Assembly: GCA_002422545.1 (NCBI GenBank)
Contig: DIWF01000014.1
Location: forward strand, 37,140 to 101,139
Reading direction: 5' to 3'
DNA: 64,000 nt
From: Firmicutes bacterium UBA6113
GTDB taxonomy: Bacteria > Bacillota > Clostridia > Tissierellales > Sedimentibacteraceae
The position numbers were made by a program, and so were the translations under genes. Under the pieces are notes generated by a model. It saw only the letters and a program-made list of their open reading frames with translations, searched no databases and was not told where the DNA came from. Shown in pieces: positions 34,224-43,645 of the stretch; position 1 is the stretch's first letter; the number at the start of each line of letters is the position of its first letter.

Positions 34224-35543
34224 ATGGATTCTACAAAAATAGCATTAGATAATAATATTTATATGGACAAACTTCAAAATATAGCTAGAATTACCTTATT
34301 ATTTGTTCTTGCTGGGGTTCCATTGGTATTTATACCAATAGGAGGCAATTTTGATCAGTTTTTTTTACCTAAAGTATTGGTATTGTTTATACTGGATTTA
34401 GGATTTTATGTAATGATGTTTATAAATTATAAAAAGATTGATAAATTTGTAGACAATGACATAACGAACAAGCTGTTGTTAGTTTATTTTGCTTTGCTTA
34501 TTGTATCATTATTTTTTACAGACAATTTAATTTTCGCTGTTTTTGGCAGGCCGGACAGATCTGAAGGCATTATTACATTTTTAATTTACATGACTTTGTT
34601 TTTAATAGGCAGGTATTCAAAAATATCTGATAATAGATTTTATACAGCTATTATTTATGCTGCTGTTATTGTTTCAATTTACGGTATATTGCAATATCAT
34701 GGATTTGACCCATTTCCCAGAAACTACAGGACATTAGATTACGGAAAGAGTGCTTTTTCAACTATGGGTAATTCAAATTTTTTAGGTTCATATCTTGTTT
34801 TAATGATTCCTGTAACAGTGTATTTATATATTATAAAAAAAAGGAATTTCGGTCTATTATCTTATTCAGTCTTGCTATATTGCCTTTTGTGTTCAAGAAC
34901 AAGGGGAGCGTGGTTAGGAACTATGTTATCTGCAATGTGCTTTGTTATTCTACATATTATTTCTGATAGAAACTTTAAATATTATTTAAAAAGATATTTT
35001 GTGATAATTTTGATATCTATTATAATCATGTTACTATTTAACTTATTAAGTGATGGAGGGCTAGTAAATAGATTTTTATCTATTTTATTGGATGCAAATG
35101 AGTTTTTAAGTGGAGGGGATAAATCAGATTATACTGGTTCTCACAGGGGATTTATATGGAAAAGAGTTATAGAGCTAATAAAATCCAGACCTTTAACTGG
35201 ATATGGTATAGAAAACTTAGGAGAGACATTTATTAAATATTATAGTAATGATATGATAGAGTTTTGGGGAGAGCCTAGATATGTAGATAAAACTCACAAT
35301 GACTTTTTAAACATAGCAGTGACTACAGGTGTTCCATCCATGATAATATATTTATCATTTGTATTTTCAGCAATAAATAAGGGTATTAAAAATCTTCAAA
35401 ATAATATGGGGTTGCTTTTATTGCCAAGCGTTTTAGGGTATTTGGCTGCTATTTTTTTCAATATAAGTGTGACATCAGTTGCATATGTATATTGGGTATT
35501 CCTTGGAATGATAGCTTCAAGTACAATAAAAAGTGAATTATAA
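34224..35543 (+). CDS. O-antigen ligase family (Wzy_C) membrane protein
   Basis: A 439-residue polytopic protein with about 12 membrane segments. The signature region is the long external loop near residues 300-365 with RGFIWKRVIELIKSRPLTGYG and YVDKTHNDFLNIAVTTG, typical of WaaL/Wzy-type glycosyltransferases of the GT-C group. Such proteins link or polymerise lipid-carried glycans; in Gram-positives they often modify surface glycans or pilins. The ribosome site is weak (TTGAGGC). It is followed after 10 bases by the large fusion gene, with which it probably forms an operon. Both genes look more AT-rich than neighbouring operons. Confidence 0.8.
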   Translation: MDSTKIALDNNIYMDKLQNIARITLLFVLAGVPLVFIPIGGNFDQFFLPKVLVLFILDLGFYVMMFINYKKIDKFVDNDITNKLLLVYFALLIVSLFFTDNLIFAVFGRPDRSEGIITFLIYMTLFLIGRYSKISDNRFYTAIIYAAVIVSIYGILQYHGFDPFPRNYRTLDYGKSAFSTMGNSNFLGSYLVLMIPVTVYLYIIKKRNFGLLSYSVLLYCLLCSRTRGAWLGTMLSAMCFVILHIISDRNFKYYLKRYFVIILISIIIMLLFNLLSDGGLVNRFLSILLDANEFLSGGDKSDYTGSHRGFIWKRVIELIKSRPLTGYGIENLGETFIKYYSNDMIEFWGEPRYVDKTHNDFLNIAVTTGVPSMIIYLSFVFSAINKGIKNLQNNMGLLLLPSVLGYLAAIFFNISVTSVAYVYWVFLGMIASSTIKSEL

Positions 35544-35553
35544 TGAGGTCATT

Positions 35554-38520
35554 ATGTTTGATATGCAAAATAGTAATATAAATAAAAATCGAGTTAATTA
35601 TTGGGATAATATAAAAGGCATACTCATTTCGCTAGTTGTGATGGGGCATTTTTTGTTGGATTATTTAGATTTCGGTTATGCAAGATATATAGTCAGTTTT
35701 ATATATTTTTTTCACATGCCCGCATTTGTATTCGTTTCCGGTTATTTTAGTAAAGGTGAAGATACAGGAGCTAATAAATCGATTGCTAAAATAATTACCA
35801 TATATCTGATTTTTAATACAGCAATAATGGTATTAAGTTCGTTTTTATTTGATGCATCATATCAGTTAATTACTCCATATTATTCGTTTTGGTATTTAAT
35901 TGCTCTAGTGTTTTGGCGGTTGACGATTAAATATATGGATAAATTCAAGGATTTATTGTTTCTTAGTATAATTGCTGCACTATTAATCGGGTTTTGGGGC
36001 GATATAACAAATGTTTTATCTATTTCAAGAATTATAGCGTTTTATCCTTTTTTTATCGCAGGGTACAAGCTCCCATCTGAAAAAATATTTGATGTAGTCA
36101 ATAATAGAAAAAAAACTGATATTTTCAAAGCAACACTGTTATTGTTTATTGTAGTATTTGTTTCATTGTATTTTATTAATAAAATACAATTTATTACTTT
36201 AAATAATCTTACAATGTCAAGTTATAGTTCAATTTATGATCTGTTTGTGAGATTGATTATTTTTTTTATAGCAGTTGCTATGATTATTGCAATTATTAAT
36301 TTAACTCCTCAAAGACCTATCTTTTTAATCAGCAAATGTGGTAAAAATTCTCTTTCCATTTATGTTTTACACAGGTTTCTTACTTTTATATTTATTAAAG
36401 CATTTCCAACAAACAATTACAGTAATGTATATATTTTATATGCAGTGTTGGCTTCAGCTATAACATTGGCTTTTTTGGGTACAAATTTTGTGAATGATGT
36501 GTTTCATATAATAATAAATAAAATAATAGGTATAATGAAAGATAGTTTTATAATTGATAAAAATCACAAAAAATATAGATTAAGAAAATTTATAGCTATG
36601 TTATTATTTACAGTTTATTTGATGATACCTATGATAGCAGAACCAATCAAGGCTTCAAGCACAATATCGGAAATGCAAGACAGCAATGTTATTCACGAAG
36701 TAATGACACCTGAACAGATAAATGCTATTGAAAACTCTGTTTCCATAGCATTTGTTGGTGATTTAATACTGCTTCAGAAGCAAATAACAGGGGCATATAA
36801 TGAAAATACAGACGTATATAATTTTAGTCCTATGTTTGAACACGCTAAAAAATATCTATCTGAAGCAGATATGTCTATTGGGGTATTTGAAGGTCCTATG
36901 GCAGGAGAAGAAACAGGCTATACCATAGGTAATTATGATGACGGTCTGCCGCTTTATTTAAATTATCCAGACTCTTTTGCAAAAGCAGTTAAAGAATCAG
37001 GAATAGATTTGGTGTCAACAGCGAACAATCATCTTTTGGACAAAGGAGATACTGGAGCATTGAGAACTCTTGACGTTCTTGATAAAAATGATTTGCTCCA
37101 TGTAGGATCATACAGAGATTCAAAAGAAAAGGATTCTGTTATGATTGTTGAAAGAAACGGAATTCGAATAGGAGTATTAGCATATACATTTACAAGCAAC
37201 GGATATAGTGACGAATATTTCATTAAGGAAAATTCTTCATTAACTTCACTAATAGTTGCTCCTGACAGCAAATATTTTAAAGAAGTTAAAAGCCAAGTTT
37301 TATCAGATTTCAAGAAAATAAAAGAAATGGATAATCCACCAGATTTAATTCTGGTTATTCCACATATGGGAACACAGTTTATCCATGAAACTGATAATTA
37401 TCAAAAAACATGGAATGAAATTTTTATTAATGCCGGTACTGATATTATATTTGGGGACCATTCTCATGCAGTTCAGCCAATAGAATATAAATCAGTAAAA
37501 AACAAGGATGGCAGTCAAAAAAATGCAGTTATAGTAAATTGTCCGGGAAATTTTGCAAATTCCTATGTGGAGAATGACGGTGATGCAACCTCAATTGCAG
37601 AAATATATGTAGATCCATATTCAAAAAAGGTTATTGCTGCTTCAATAGTACCGATGTATACACAAGCAATAGATGAGTTTAAATACAGAGCATTGCCTAT
37701 ATATGATATATTAAATAATGATGCTTTGAATAATGAAATTAGTCCTTATGAAATGAAAAGGGTTAAAGAAGTTAAAGAAATAGTTACCTCAGTTATGATA
37801 GGAACAAAAATTTCATTGGATCAAGCTCAAAATAAATATTATTTGTTTCCAGAAGGTTACGTTAGACAACCAACAAAACCAATACAAATAACAGAAGAAA
37901 TGAAAAATTCTGAAATTTACAAATTAATCAATGAGTCAAAAACTATATGTTTTGTAGGAGACAGCATAACTGCCGGATCTAGAAACGGAGGCTATGGTTG
38001 GTATGAGCCTCTTATGGCTGCTTTTGAGGGGAAAACAGTTTATAGAGAAGCATGGGATTCGGCAACTACTAAAACTTTGTTGGAGAATTCAGATAAAATT
38101 TCTGCAAATAAAGCCGATATATATGTTGTAGCCATTGGCACCAATGATGTTAGATACAGAGATAAAAAAACATGTGCTATGGATTCTGATACATATGTAA
38201 AAAACATAAAAACTTTAATAGAAAAAATAACTACTTTAAATAAAAGTGCTAAATTTGTTTTAATAAGCCCGTGGTTATCTCTTAACAATGATCCAAATTC
38301 AAAACTTGAAGTTGAAGAAAGAGACGCTATGTTAAAAGAATACGGAGAGAAATTAAAAATATATAGCGATAAGGATGGATACTTGTTTATTGATGTCAAC
38401 GAAGCGATATATAATGAAATACAGAATTCTTCAACAGATGATTATTTGTTAGATCATATTCATCCAAATGCAGGAGAAGGGATTAAATTGTATAGCAAGA
38501 TAGTATTGTTGGCTGATTAA
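35554..38520 (+). CDS. Three-domain fusion: acyltransferase 3, CapA-type phosphoesterase and SGNH hydrolase
   Basis: A 988-residue protein. Residues 1-330 form an integral-membrane acyltransferase (about ten segments, catalytic His 32 in LVVMGHFLL). A further membrane segment (345-364) leads to an extracellular CapA/PgsA-like domain: VGDLIL at 401, GVFEGPMAG at 443, NNHLLDKG at 491 and GDHSHAVQP at 634. The end (about 797-988) is an SGNH hydrolase with GDSIT at 802, GTND at 862 and DHIH at 967, covering blocks I, III and V. It may acylate and deacylate, or assemble, a surface polymer. It starts at ATG 35554 behind AATGAGGTC. The frame has no internal stop, so the fusion looks real. Confidence 0.85.
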   Translation: MFDMQNSNINKNRVNYWDNIKGILISLVVMGHFLLDYLDFGYARYIVSFIYFFHMPAFVFVSGYFSKGEDTGANKSIAKIITIYLIFNTAIMVLSSFLFDASYQLITPYYSFWYLIALVFWRLTIKYMDKFKDLLFLSIIAALLIGFWGDITNVLSISRIIAFYPFFIAGYKLPSEKIFDVVNNRKKTDIFKATLLLFIVVFVSLYFINKIQFITLNNLTMSSYSSIYDLFVRLIIFFIAVAMIIAIINLTPQRPIFLISKCGKNSLSIYVLHRFLTFIFIKAFPTNNYSNVYILYAVLASAITLAFLGTNFVNDVFHIIINKIIGIMKDSFIIDKNHKKYRLRKFIAMLLFTVYLMIPMIAEPIKASSTISEMQDSNVIHEVMTPEQINAIENSVSIAFVGDLILLQKQITGAYNENTDVYNFSPMFEHAKKYLSEADMSIGVFEGPMAGEETGYTIGNYDDGLPLYLNYPDSFAKAVKESGIDLVSTANNHLLDKGDTGALRTLDVLDKNDLLHVGSYRDSKEKDSVMIVERNGIRIGVLAYTFTSNGYSDEYFIKENSSLTSLIVAPDSKYFKEVKSQVLSDFKKIKEMDNPPDLILVIPHMGTQFIHETDNYQKTWNEIFINAGTDIIFGDHSHAVQPIEYKSVKNKDGSQKNAVIVNCPGNFANSYVENDGDATSIAEIYVDPYSKKVIAASIVPMYTQAIDEFKYRALPIYDILNNDALNNEISPYEMKRVKEVKEIVTSVMIGTKISLDQAQNKYYLFPEGYVRQPTKPIQITEEMKNSEIYKLINESKTICFVGDSITAGSRNGGYGWYEPLMAAFEGKTVYREAWDSATTKTLLENSDKISANKADIYVVAIGTNDVRYRDKKTCAMDSDTYVKNIKTLIEKITTLNKSAKFVLISPWLSLNNDPNSKLEVEERDAMLKEYGEKLKIYSDKDGYLFIDVNEAIYNEIQNSSTDDYLLDHIHPNAGEGIKLYSKIVLLAD

Positions 38521-38879
38521 ATATTATTTAAGACATAAACTTACAATTTGCTTTGGTTCTATTCTAATATTTGAATAAATGTAATTAAAATGTAATTAAA
38601 ATAAAATATAATTTAAATTAAGAAGTAATCAAAAAAAAATCTCATTGGTGTATAATAAATTATTATTAATCCAGATTGGTTGTTTCACAAAAATATCTTC
38701 AGCTACAATAGAATAATTTTATAAACTTTTGTTCTTATATTCATAAGATAATACTATAAGTTTATTAAATATTATGATTGTTTATACTATTGTGTTTAAA
38801 GGTTTATCCAAGGGGTATTAATATATATGATTCATATAAAATACTAAGATATTGTGGTAAAAGAGACTAAAAATTTGTA
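38521..38879. other. AT-rich gene-free gap before the Tad operon
   Basis: About 360 bases, very AT-rich, with short direct repeats of GTAATTAAAA near 38580. I see no credible gene, terminator or RNA element here. A promoter lies at its end (38880). Confidence 0.5.
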
Positions 38880-38908
38880 TTGACATATTTTGGAATGCAG
38901 TATATTCT
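38880..38908 (+). promoter_or_regulatory. Predicted sigma-A promoter of the Tad/Flp operon
   Basis: TTGACA (38880-38885), a 17-base spacer and TATTCT (38903-38908). It lies 107 bases before the TadG-like start, leaving a leader of roughly 100 bases. Confidence 0.65.
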
Positions 38909-39015
38909 GTTATAAAAAGAGAACGTTTATGTGTGAATATTTATTTTCAGTAGATATAATATATATAATTATGAAAATCATATATATTAATAAAAGAAGA
39001 ATGGAGGAATGGAAG

Positions 39016-40038
39016 ATGCTGTTTAAAATAAAAGCTATTAAAGAAGAATCAGGTCAGGCAATGGTTTTATTCGCATTGGCGTTTATTGTGCTTTGTGGAT
39101 TTACAGCCTTAGCTGTAGATGTAGGAAGTTTTACTCATGAAAAATCAGAATTGCAGAATGCTGCTGATGCAGCAGCTTTGGCTGGAGCGCAGGTACTTCC
39201 GGATGGAGATGCAGAAGCAGTAGCTATTCAATATGCATCATTGAATGGAGAAACAGGAGACGTCGTAACTCCAGTTGTATCAGCTGATAAGCTGAATATA
39301 ACTGTTTCAATTAAACGTGATACACCAAGGTATTTATCTAAAGTTATAAGCTCTGATGATATTCAAGAGCTTAATGCTAAAGCTGTAGCTTCTATTACAA
39401 AAAATGAAACACCTGTGGAAATGATAACAACTAGTACTACGGACAGTGGTGATCCAGCGGGTAGTGTATCAGGCGTTGTCCCCATAGGAGTAGAAGAACC
39501 GTTAACTTCATTTACGTACGGTGAGCTATACACAATAAAAGAAGGCGGAGGAAGCGCTATTTATACCGGAAACTATGGTGCGGTAGCTCTTGGAGGCACA
39601 GGTGAAAGTACTTTTGAAACTAATCTTAGAGAAGGATATAAAGGAGTGCTTACTGTAGGGGATAAAATTCTTACTGAGCCCGGGGTAATGGGAGGAGCAA
39701 ACGATGCAATACTTGACCGCATTGCAAGCGACCCTGATGCGACCTATGAAACAGTTGAAGATGACTCTCCTAGGCTGGTTACAGTTATAATTGTAGATAC
39801 TATGTATGTTAACGGAAGAAAAGAAGTTACAATAGTTGGTTTTGCACGTTTCTTCCTTGAATCCGGTGCAGATAAGGTATCAGGTAAATACCAGACAACA
39901 GGCAGATTCTTGGAAAAAATTGTACCGAATTCTACGCCGGGTACCGGTGAAGATTTTGGAGGCCATGCACCTACTACAACCACAACTACTACAACTACTT
40001 ATACTACAACATATACTTTGCCTCAGCTTACAGATTAA
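39016..40038 (+). CDS. TadG-like pilus-assembly protein
   Basis: A 340-residue protein with the N-terminal TadE/TadG feature ESGQAMVLFALAFIVLCGF followed by VDVGSFTHEKSELQNAADAA, a pattern seen in putative Flp pilus-assembly proteins with one membrane anchor. The rest is extracellular and Gly/Ser-rich, ending in a Thr-rich tail (a run of Thr residues near 320-335) that could be glycosylated. The start was fixed at ATG 39016 behind GGAGGAATGGAAG. It heads the Tad operon. It might be a minor pilin or adhesin; its exact role in assembly is not known. Confidence 0.75.
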   Translation: MLFKIKAIKEESGQAMVLFALAFIVLCGFTALAVDVGSFTHEKSELQNAADAAALAGAQVLPDGDAEAVAIQYASLNGETGDVVTPVVSADKLNITVSIKRDTPRYLSKVISSDDIQELNAKAVASITKNETPVEMITTSTTDSGDPAGSVSGVVPIGVEEPLTSFTYGELYTIKEGGGSAIYTGNYGAVALGGTGESTFETNLREGYKGVLTVGDKILTEPGVMGGANDAILDRIASDPDATYETVEDDSPRLVTVIIVDTMYVNGRKEVTIVGFARFFLESGADKVSGKYQTTGRFLEKIVPNSTPGTGEDFGGHAPTTTTTTTTTYTTTYTLPQLTD

Positions 40039-40050
40039 GGAATTTGCATA

Positions 40051-40710
40051 ATGAATATTTTATTTGTGATACTGTGTGCTTTTATAGGAATTATTTTAGG
40101 TTATAAGGTTATGGATATATCTCATAAAATTGTAATTTATAAAAAAAGTGAAGATAAAGCATCTAAGAGAGCAGAATTTTTAGATTCCCAAATGTACCGT
40201 GCTATACTATGTTTGATTTGCGGTTCTGCATGGACAATATGTGCTCTAAGAATGGATAACTATATAGTTTCTATAGTTATTGGGATTTTAATTACTGTAG
40301 GAATCATAATAGCCTATATAGATATAAAAATCAGAATAATTCCTAATGAACTTGTTTTAATCATGATAATAGTTGGCATAATGTTTCAGATATTGTATTA
40401 CGGACCAAAGGCATTAATTGGAGCAATAATATCCATGGTGGTGATGATGGCTGTCTTCACTTCTGTTGCCGGCTTTATTGGTTTTGGAAAAGTAGGAGCA
40501 GGGGATGTCAAACTTGCAGGAGCTATGGGACTTGCACTGGGGTATCCGCTGATTATAACAGCAGTCTTAATTATGTCGGTTGTGTTATTGATATTTATAC
40601 TGGTTGGCATGGCTCTTAAAAAAATATATTTATCGACCATGCTTCCCATGGCGCCGTTTATGTTATCTGGATTCATAGTTGGATTGATGACTTTGATGTT
40701 AAATGTATGA
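40051..40710 (+). CDS. TadV/CpaA-type prepilin peptidase
   Basis: A 219-residue A24A aspartic peptidase with six or seven membrane segments. The two catalytic Asp lie in IAYIDIKIRIIPNE and GKVGAGDVKLAGAMG. It lacks the N-terminal Cys-rich methyltransferase domain of PilD, as is normal for TadV. It should cleave the two Flp pilins encoded directly downstream. The ATG follows AAGGAATTTGCATA. Confidence 0.85.
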   Translation: MNILFVILCAFIGIILGYKVMDISHKIVIYKKSEDKASKRAEFLDSQMYRAILCLICGSAWTICALRMDNYIVSIVIGILITVGIIIAYIDIKIRIIPNELVLIMIIVGIMFQILYYGPKALIGAIISMVVMMAVFTSVAGFIGFGKVGAGDVKLAGAMGLALGYPLIITAVLIMSVVLLIFILVGMALKKIYLSTMLPMAPFMLSGFIVGLMTLMLNV

Positions 40711-40717
40711 GGTGTTT

Positions 40718-40879
40718 ATGAAAATAATTAACTGGCTCGCAAAGGAAGAAAGCGGTCAAGGAATGGTTGAATACGGGTTGATTATTACGTTAATTGCAGT
40801 GGCAGCGTTGGGTGGGTTATTGATGCTTAAAGATGGTGTAGTTAACATGTATGATAAAATAAATACAGAAGTATCATAA
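40718..40879 (+). CDS. flp: Flp family type IVb pilin, 53 aa (copy 1)
   Basis: A 53-residue class IVb pilin, starting at ATG 40718 behind GAGGTGTTT, seven bases after the peptidase stop. It has the motif SGQGMVEYGLI, in which the Gly at residue 13 is followed by QGMV and Glu-Tyr, the Flp processing pattern. A hydrophobic helix (LIITLIAVAALGGLLML) follows. Flp pilins form the bundled adhesion fibre. A second pilin gene follows 86 bases downstream. Confidence 0.9.
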   Translation: MKIINWLAKEESGQGMVEYGLIITLIAVAALGGLLMLKDGVVNMYDKINTEVS

Positions 40880-40965
40880 TAAGCAGAGATTTCAAATTAT
40901 ACGTGATTATAATTATTATAGTTATAATAATTTTAATAAATAAAATTATAACATGGGGGTCAAAA

Positions 40966-41133
40966 ATGAAAAAAATAATGAACTGGTTAAAAAATGAAGA
41001 AAGCGGTCAAGGAATGGTTGAGTATGGGTTAATAATCGTGGTAGTTGCTTTAGTAGTAATCGGAGGATTATCTTTATTAGGAACTAGACTAAATACTTTA
41101 TTTGGTACAGATGTTGTAAACGAACTGTCTTAA
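40966..41133 (+). CDS. flp: Flp family type IVb pilin, 55 aa (copy 2)
   Basis: A 55-residue pilin starting at ATG 40966 behind a GGGGGT site. The segment EESGQGMVEYGLII matches copy 1; the helix (VVVALVVIGGLSLLG) and the C-terminus (TLFGTDVVNELS) differ. The processing Gly and EY are kept. It sits just before a terminator-like hairpin at 41151, which may let pilins be made in excess over the assembly genes. It may be the major pilin. Confidence 0.9.
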   Translation: MKKIMNWLKNEESGQGMVEYGLIIVVVALVVIGGLSLLGTRLNTLFGTDVVNELS

Positions 41134-41150
41134 TACATACTTAACAAAAG

Positions 41151-41185
41151 CACCGGCTCGTCCGTCAAGGTCGGGTCGGTGTTTT
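41151..41185 (+). terminator. Hairpin after the pilin genes
   Basis: A 10-bp stem (CACCGGCTCG with CGGGTCGGTG, two G-U pairs) with an 11-base loop is followed by TTTT. It lies inside the tad operon and could be a partial terminator that raises pilin mRNA over downstream genes. Confidence 0.65.
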
Positions 41186-41214
41186 CCTAATTAGGCAAGA
41201 ATAGGGGTGAGTTA

Positions 41215-41631
41215 ATGATATTTAAAAGCGAAAAAGGTCAGGCCATGGTTGAATTTGCACTTATATTGATACCGATGCTCATTTTAATCGGCGGAATTAT
41301 TGACTTCGGTTGGATTTTTTATCACAAGGTGATTGTAAATAACGCAGCAAGAGAGGGTGCTAGGTATGCTGCCATCCATGCAAAAGATACCACCTATGAT
41401 ACAGATACGGAATCTTTAATAAATGGTATTTTACCGCCAACATTGATAAGAGGGGTTGATCCGATTTCAGTGGATAAGGACAGACCTGCAACCGGTGATA
41501 TCACCGTTACTATAACAGGTGATGTAGATATACTTACCCCTTTCATATCTATGATATTTACTGATTCAAATGCAGGCAGAGACGGAATACAGAAAGAAAT
41601 AACCAGTACGACAATTATGAAAATGGAATAA
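41215..41631 (+). CDS. tadE: TadE-like pseudopilin
   Basis: A 138-residue TadE-family protein: KGQAMVEFALILIPMLILIGG near the N-terminus and NNAAREGARYAA after the helix. TadE proteins are pseudopilins processed by TadV and needed for Flp assembly. The ATG at 41215 follows AGGGGTGAGTTA. The C-terminal part is a small extracellular beta region. Confidence 0.85.
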   Translation: MIFKSEKGQAMVEFALILIPMLILIGGIIDFGWIFYHKVIVNNAAREGARYAAIHAKDTTYDTDTESLINGILPPTLIRGVDPISVDKDRPATGDITVTITGDVDILTPFISMIFTDSNAGRDGIQKEITSTTIMKME

Positions 41632-41675
41632 CTAAGTCATTAATTAATAATTTGCAGTGATTACAAGGAGGACAT

Positions 41676-42410
41676 ATGAAAAAGGTTAAGTTAATAGCGA
41701 TAGTATCAGCACTTATTGTTGCTGTTTTAATATACAATTTTTTAAATGAGCTAAGCAAACCGACCATAGTAGAAATAACTAAGACAAAAGTAGTTGTAGC
41801 AACACAGGATATTTTGCCGAACATCCCCATAACAGCGGATATGCTGAAAGTTGCCGAGATACCAGAAGAAGCGGTACATTTACAATCCGTAAAAAATTCT
41901 GAAGAGGTTGTTGGTAAAGTGACAAGCTCTAAAATAATTTCAGGAGAACAGATCTTGTCATCAAAGCTGATTACTCCCGGAGAGTCAACTCCTAATGGAA
42001 CACTTGCATACAGCATAGAGCCGGGTATGCGTGCCATAACCATTGCTGTAAGTAACATAACCGGATTATCAAATATGATAGTCCCTGAGAATAAGGTTGA
42101 CATTATTGGGCAATATAAAGTTTCTGTTCCACAGCCAAACGGAGAAGAAAAGGATATCGATTATTCTGTCATGCTTTTGGAAAATGTAAAGGTTCTTGCA
42201 GTGGATGGAAGCAAGACTGAACAAGAAAAGGAAGTCAGCGAAGCAGCATATACATCTATTACATTGCAGGTTACTCCTTTGCAGGCTATAGAAACAAGCA
42301 TGTCGGAATTTAAAGGACAACTTAGAGCAATTTTAAGATCGCCATTGGATGAAGGAACTACATCATTGCCGGCATTGACTGTTGATAAAATAATATTTAA
42401 AAACAAATAG
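41676..42410 (+). CDS. cpaB: CpaB/RcpC-type pilus assembly protein
   Basis: A 244-residue protein with an N-terminal membrane segment (KLIAIVSALIVAVLIYNFL) and the SAF-type region LPNIPITADMLKVAEIPEEA, followed by PGMRAITIAVSNITGLSNMI. CpaB (RcpC) is a periplasmic partner of the secretin in Gram-negatives. No secretin is encoded here, so in this monoderm it must work in the cell-wall space. The ATG follows AAGGAGGACAT. Confidence 0.85.
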   Translation: MKKVKLIAIVSALIVAVLIYNFLNELSKPTIVEITKTKVVVATQDILPNIPITADMLKVAEIPEEAVHLQSVKNSEEVVGKVTSSKIISGEQILSSKLITPGESTPNGTLAYSIEPGMRAITIAVSNITGLSNMIVPENKVDIIGQYKVSVPQPNGEEKDIDYSVMLLENVKVLAVDGSKTEQEKEVSEAAYTSITLQVTPLQAIETSMSEFKGQLRAILRSPLDEGTTSLPALTVDKIIFKNK

Positions 42411-42421
42411 GGGGCAGACGA

Positions 42422-43627
42422 ATGAAAATACATGTACTTTTAATAAGCAAAATGGAAAGAAACTTAGGTCTGCTTAAAAGAATGATAGAAGATGAGGAAA
42501 TAGTTGTTTTAGGTGATTCGGCAGGTGGCAGCTTAGCACTTGATAAAATAGAAAATACGTCTCCTGATATAATCATTATGACTTTAGGCGCAGGGGATAC
42601 GGATGTGCTTAATCTCGCTGAAAGAATTATACTTCATCGACCGCGAACATTTGTAATTTTAGTGGCTGAACATCTTGATGTTGAGATGATGCAAAGCGCA
42701 ATCAAGGTGGGATGCCACAACATCATAGAGCTTCCTTCATCACCAAAGGAATTTTCTGATTATATAAAATCTGTATATAACAACGAAAAAATTCGTTTAA
42801 AATCACTTAATGAAAAAGAAAATTTGTTGTGGTCCTCCACAGTCATATCGGTATTCGGTGCCAAGGGCGGACTTGGAAAGACCACAATTGCAGCCAACCT
42901 TGCTGTAAAGTTGGCTGAAAAAAGAAAAAAGGTTGTGTTGGTTGATTTAGATTTGCAGTTTGGAGACATAAACATATTTTTAGATATTGAACCAAAGGAA
43001 ACAATTATTGAATTAGTTCAGGAAGTAATCACTCCAAGTATTGATTCTGTAAGAAGCTACATGACTGTTCACTCCAGCGGGGTCCATGTTTTATGTGCTC
43101 CCAGGAGCCCTGAATATGCAGAGCTGGTGTCCCCTGAAAGAGTGTTAAGCTTATTGAGCCTGCTACGTACATATTATGACTATGTAATAATTGATACCGC
43201 ACCATCTTTTTCGGAAATCAATATGACGGCAATAGAATCATCATCGCTTATATTTTTTGTTACTGGACTTGATATTTCCATATTAAAAAATTCAAAACTG
43301 AGCATATCGTTGTTGGAATCCTTACAACAAACGGATAAGGTAAGGGTAATTGTAAACAGAGCAGTTGATACGAATTCAATCTCAATAAATGATGTGCAAA
43401 AAATAATAGGATATCCAATATGGGCTAAGATACCAAGTGATTATAAGGTGTCTGTAAATGCGTTAAACAGGGGAATTCCTTTTGTAACAGGCGCCCCAAG
43501 CAGCAAGTTGAGCCAATCCATAAATGATTTAGCTGATATTTTGGTTAGTGGCGCTGCAATGGATTCTGTTAAAGAAAATAAAAAATCAAAAGGTTTTAAA
43601 CTTAAATTTCCAAGAAAAAATTATTAA
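42422..43627 (+). CDS. cpaE: CpaE/TadZ-type ParA-like ATPase with degenerate receiver domain
   Basis: A 401-residue protein. Residues 1-120 are receiver-like (VLLISKMERNLGLLKRMIED, SPDIIIMTLGAGDTD) but carry Thr where the phosphorylated Asp should be, so they are probably not phosphorylated. Residues 138-380 form a ParA/MinD ATPase with a deviant Walker A VFGAKGGLGKTTIAANLA and VVLVDLDLQFGDINIF. CpaE/TadZ proteins position the pilus apparatus at the pole or membrane. It lies 11 bases after cpaB. Confidence 0.88.
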   Translation: MKIHVLLISKMERNLGLLKRMIEDEEIVVLGDSAGGSLALDKIENTSPDIIIMTLGAGDTDVLNLAERIILHRPRTFVILVAEHLDVEMMQSAIKVGCHNIIELPSSPKEFSDYIKSVYNNEKIRLKSLNEKENLLWSSTVISVFGAKGGLGKTTIAANLAVKLAEKRKKVVLVDLDLQFGDINIFLDIEPKETIIELVQEVITPSIDSVRSYMTVHSSGVHVLCAPRSPEYAELVSPERVLSLLSLLRTYYDYVIIDTAPSFSEINMTAIESSSLIFFVTGLDISILKNSKLSISLLESLQQTDKVRVIVNRAVDTNSISINDVQKIIGYPIWAKIPSDYKVSVNALNRGIPFVTGAPSSKLSQSINDLADILVSGAAMDSVKENKKSKGFKLKFPRKNY

Positions 43628-43645
43628 TTCTGAGGCGGCGATTAT

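Noticed and set aside
35554..38520. Two separate genes joined by mistake (membrane acyltransferase and CapA/SGNH)
   Set aside because: The frame is continuous with no stop, no ribosome site is visible near residue 345 at the internal membrane segment, and all domain motifs are in one frame.
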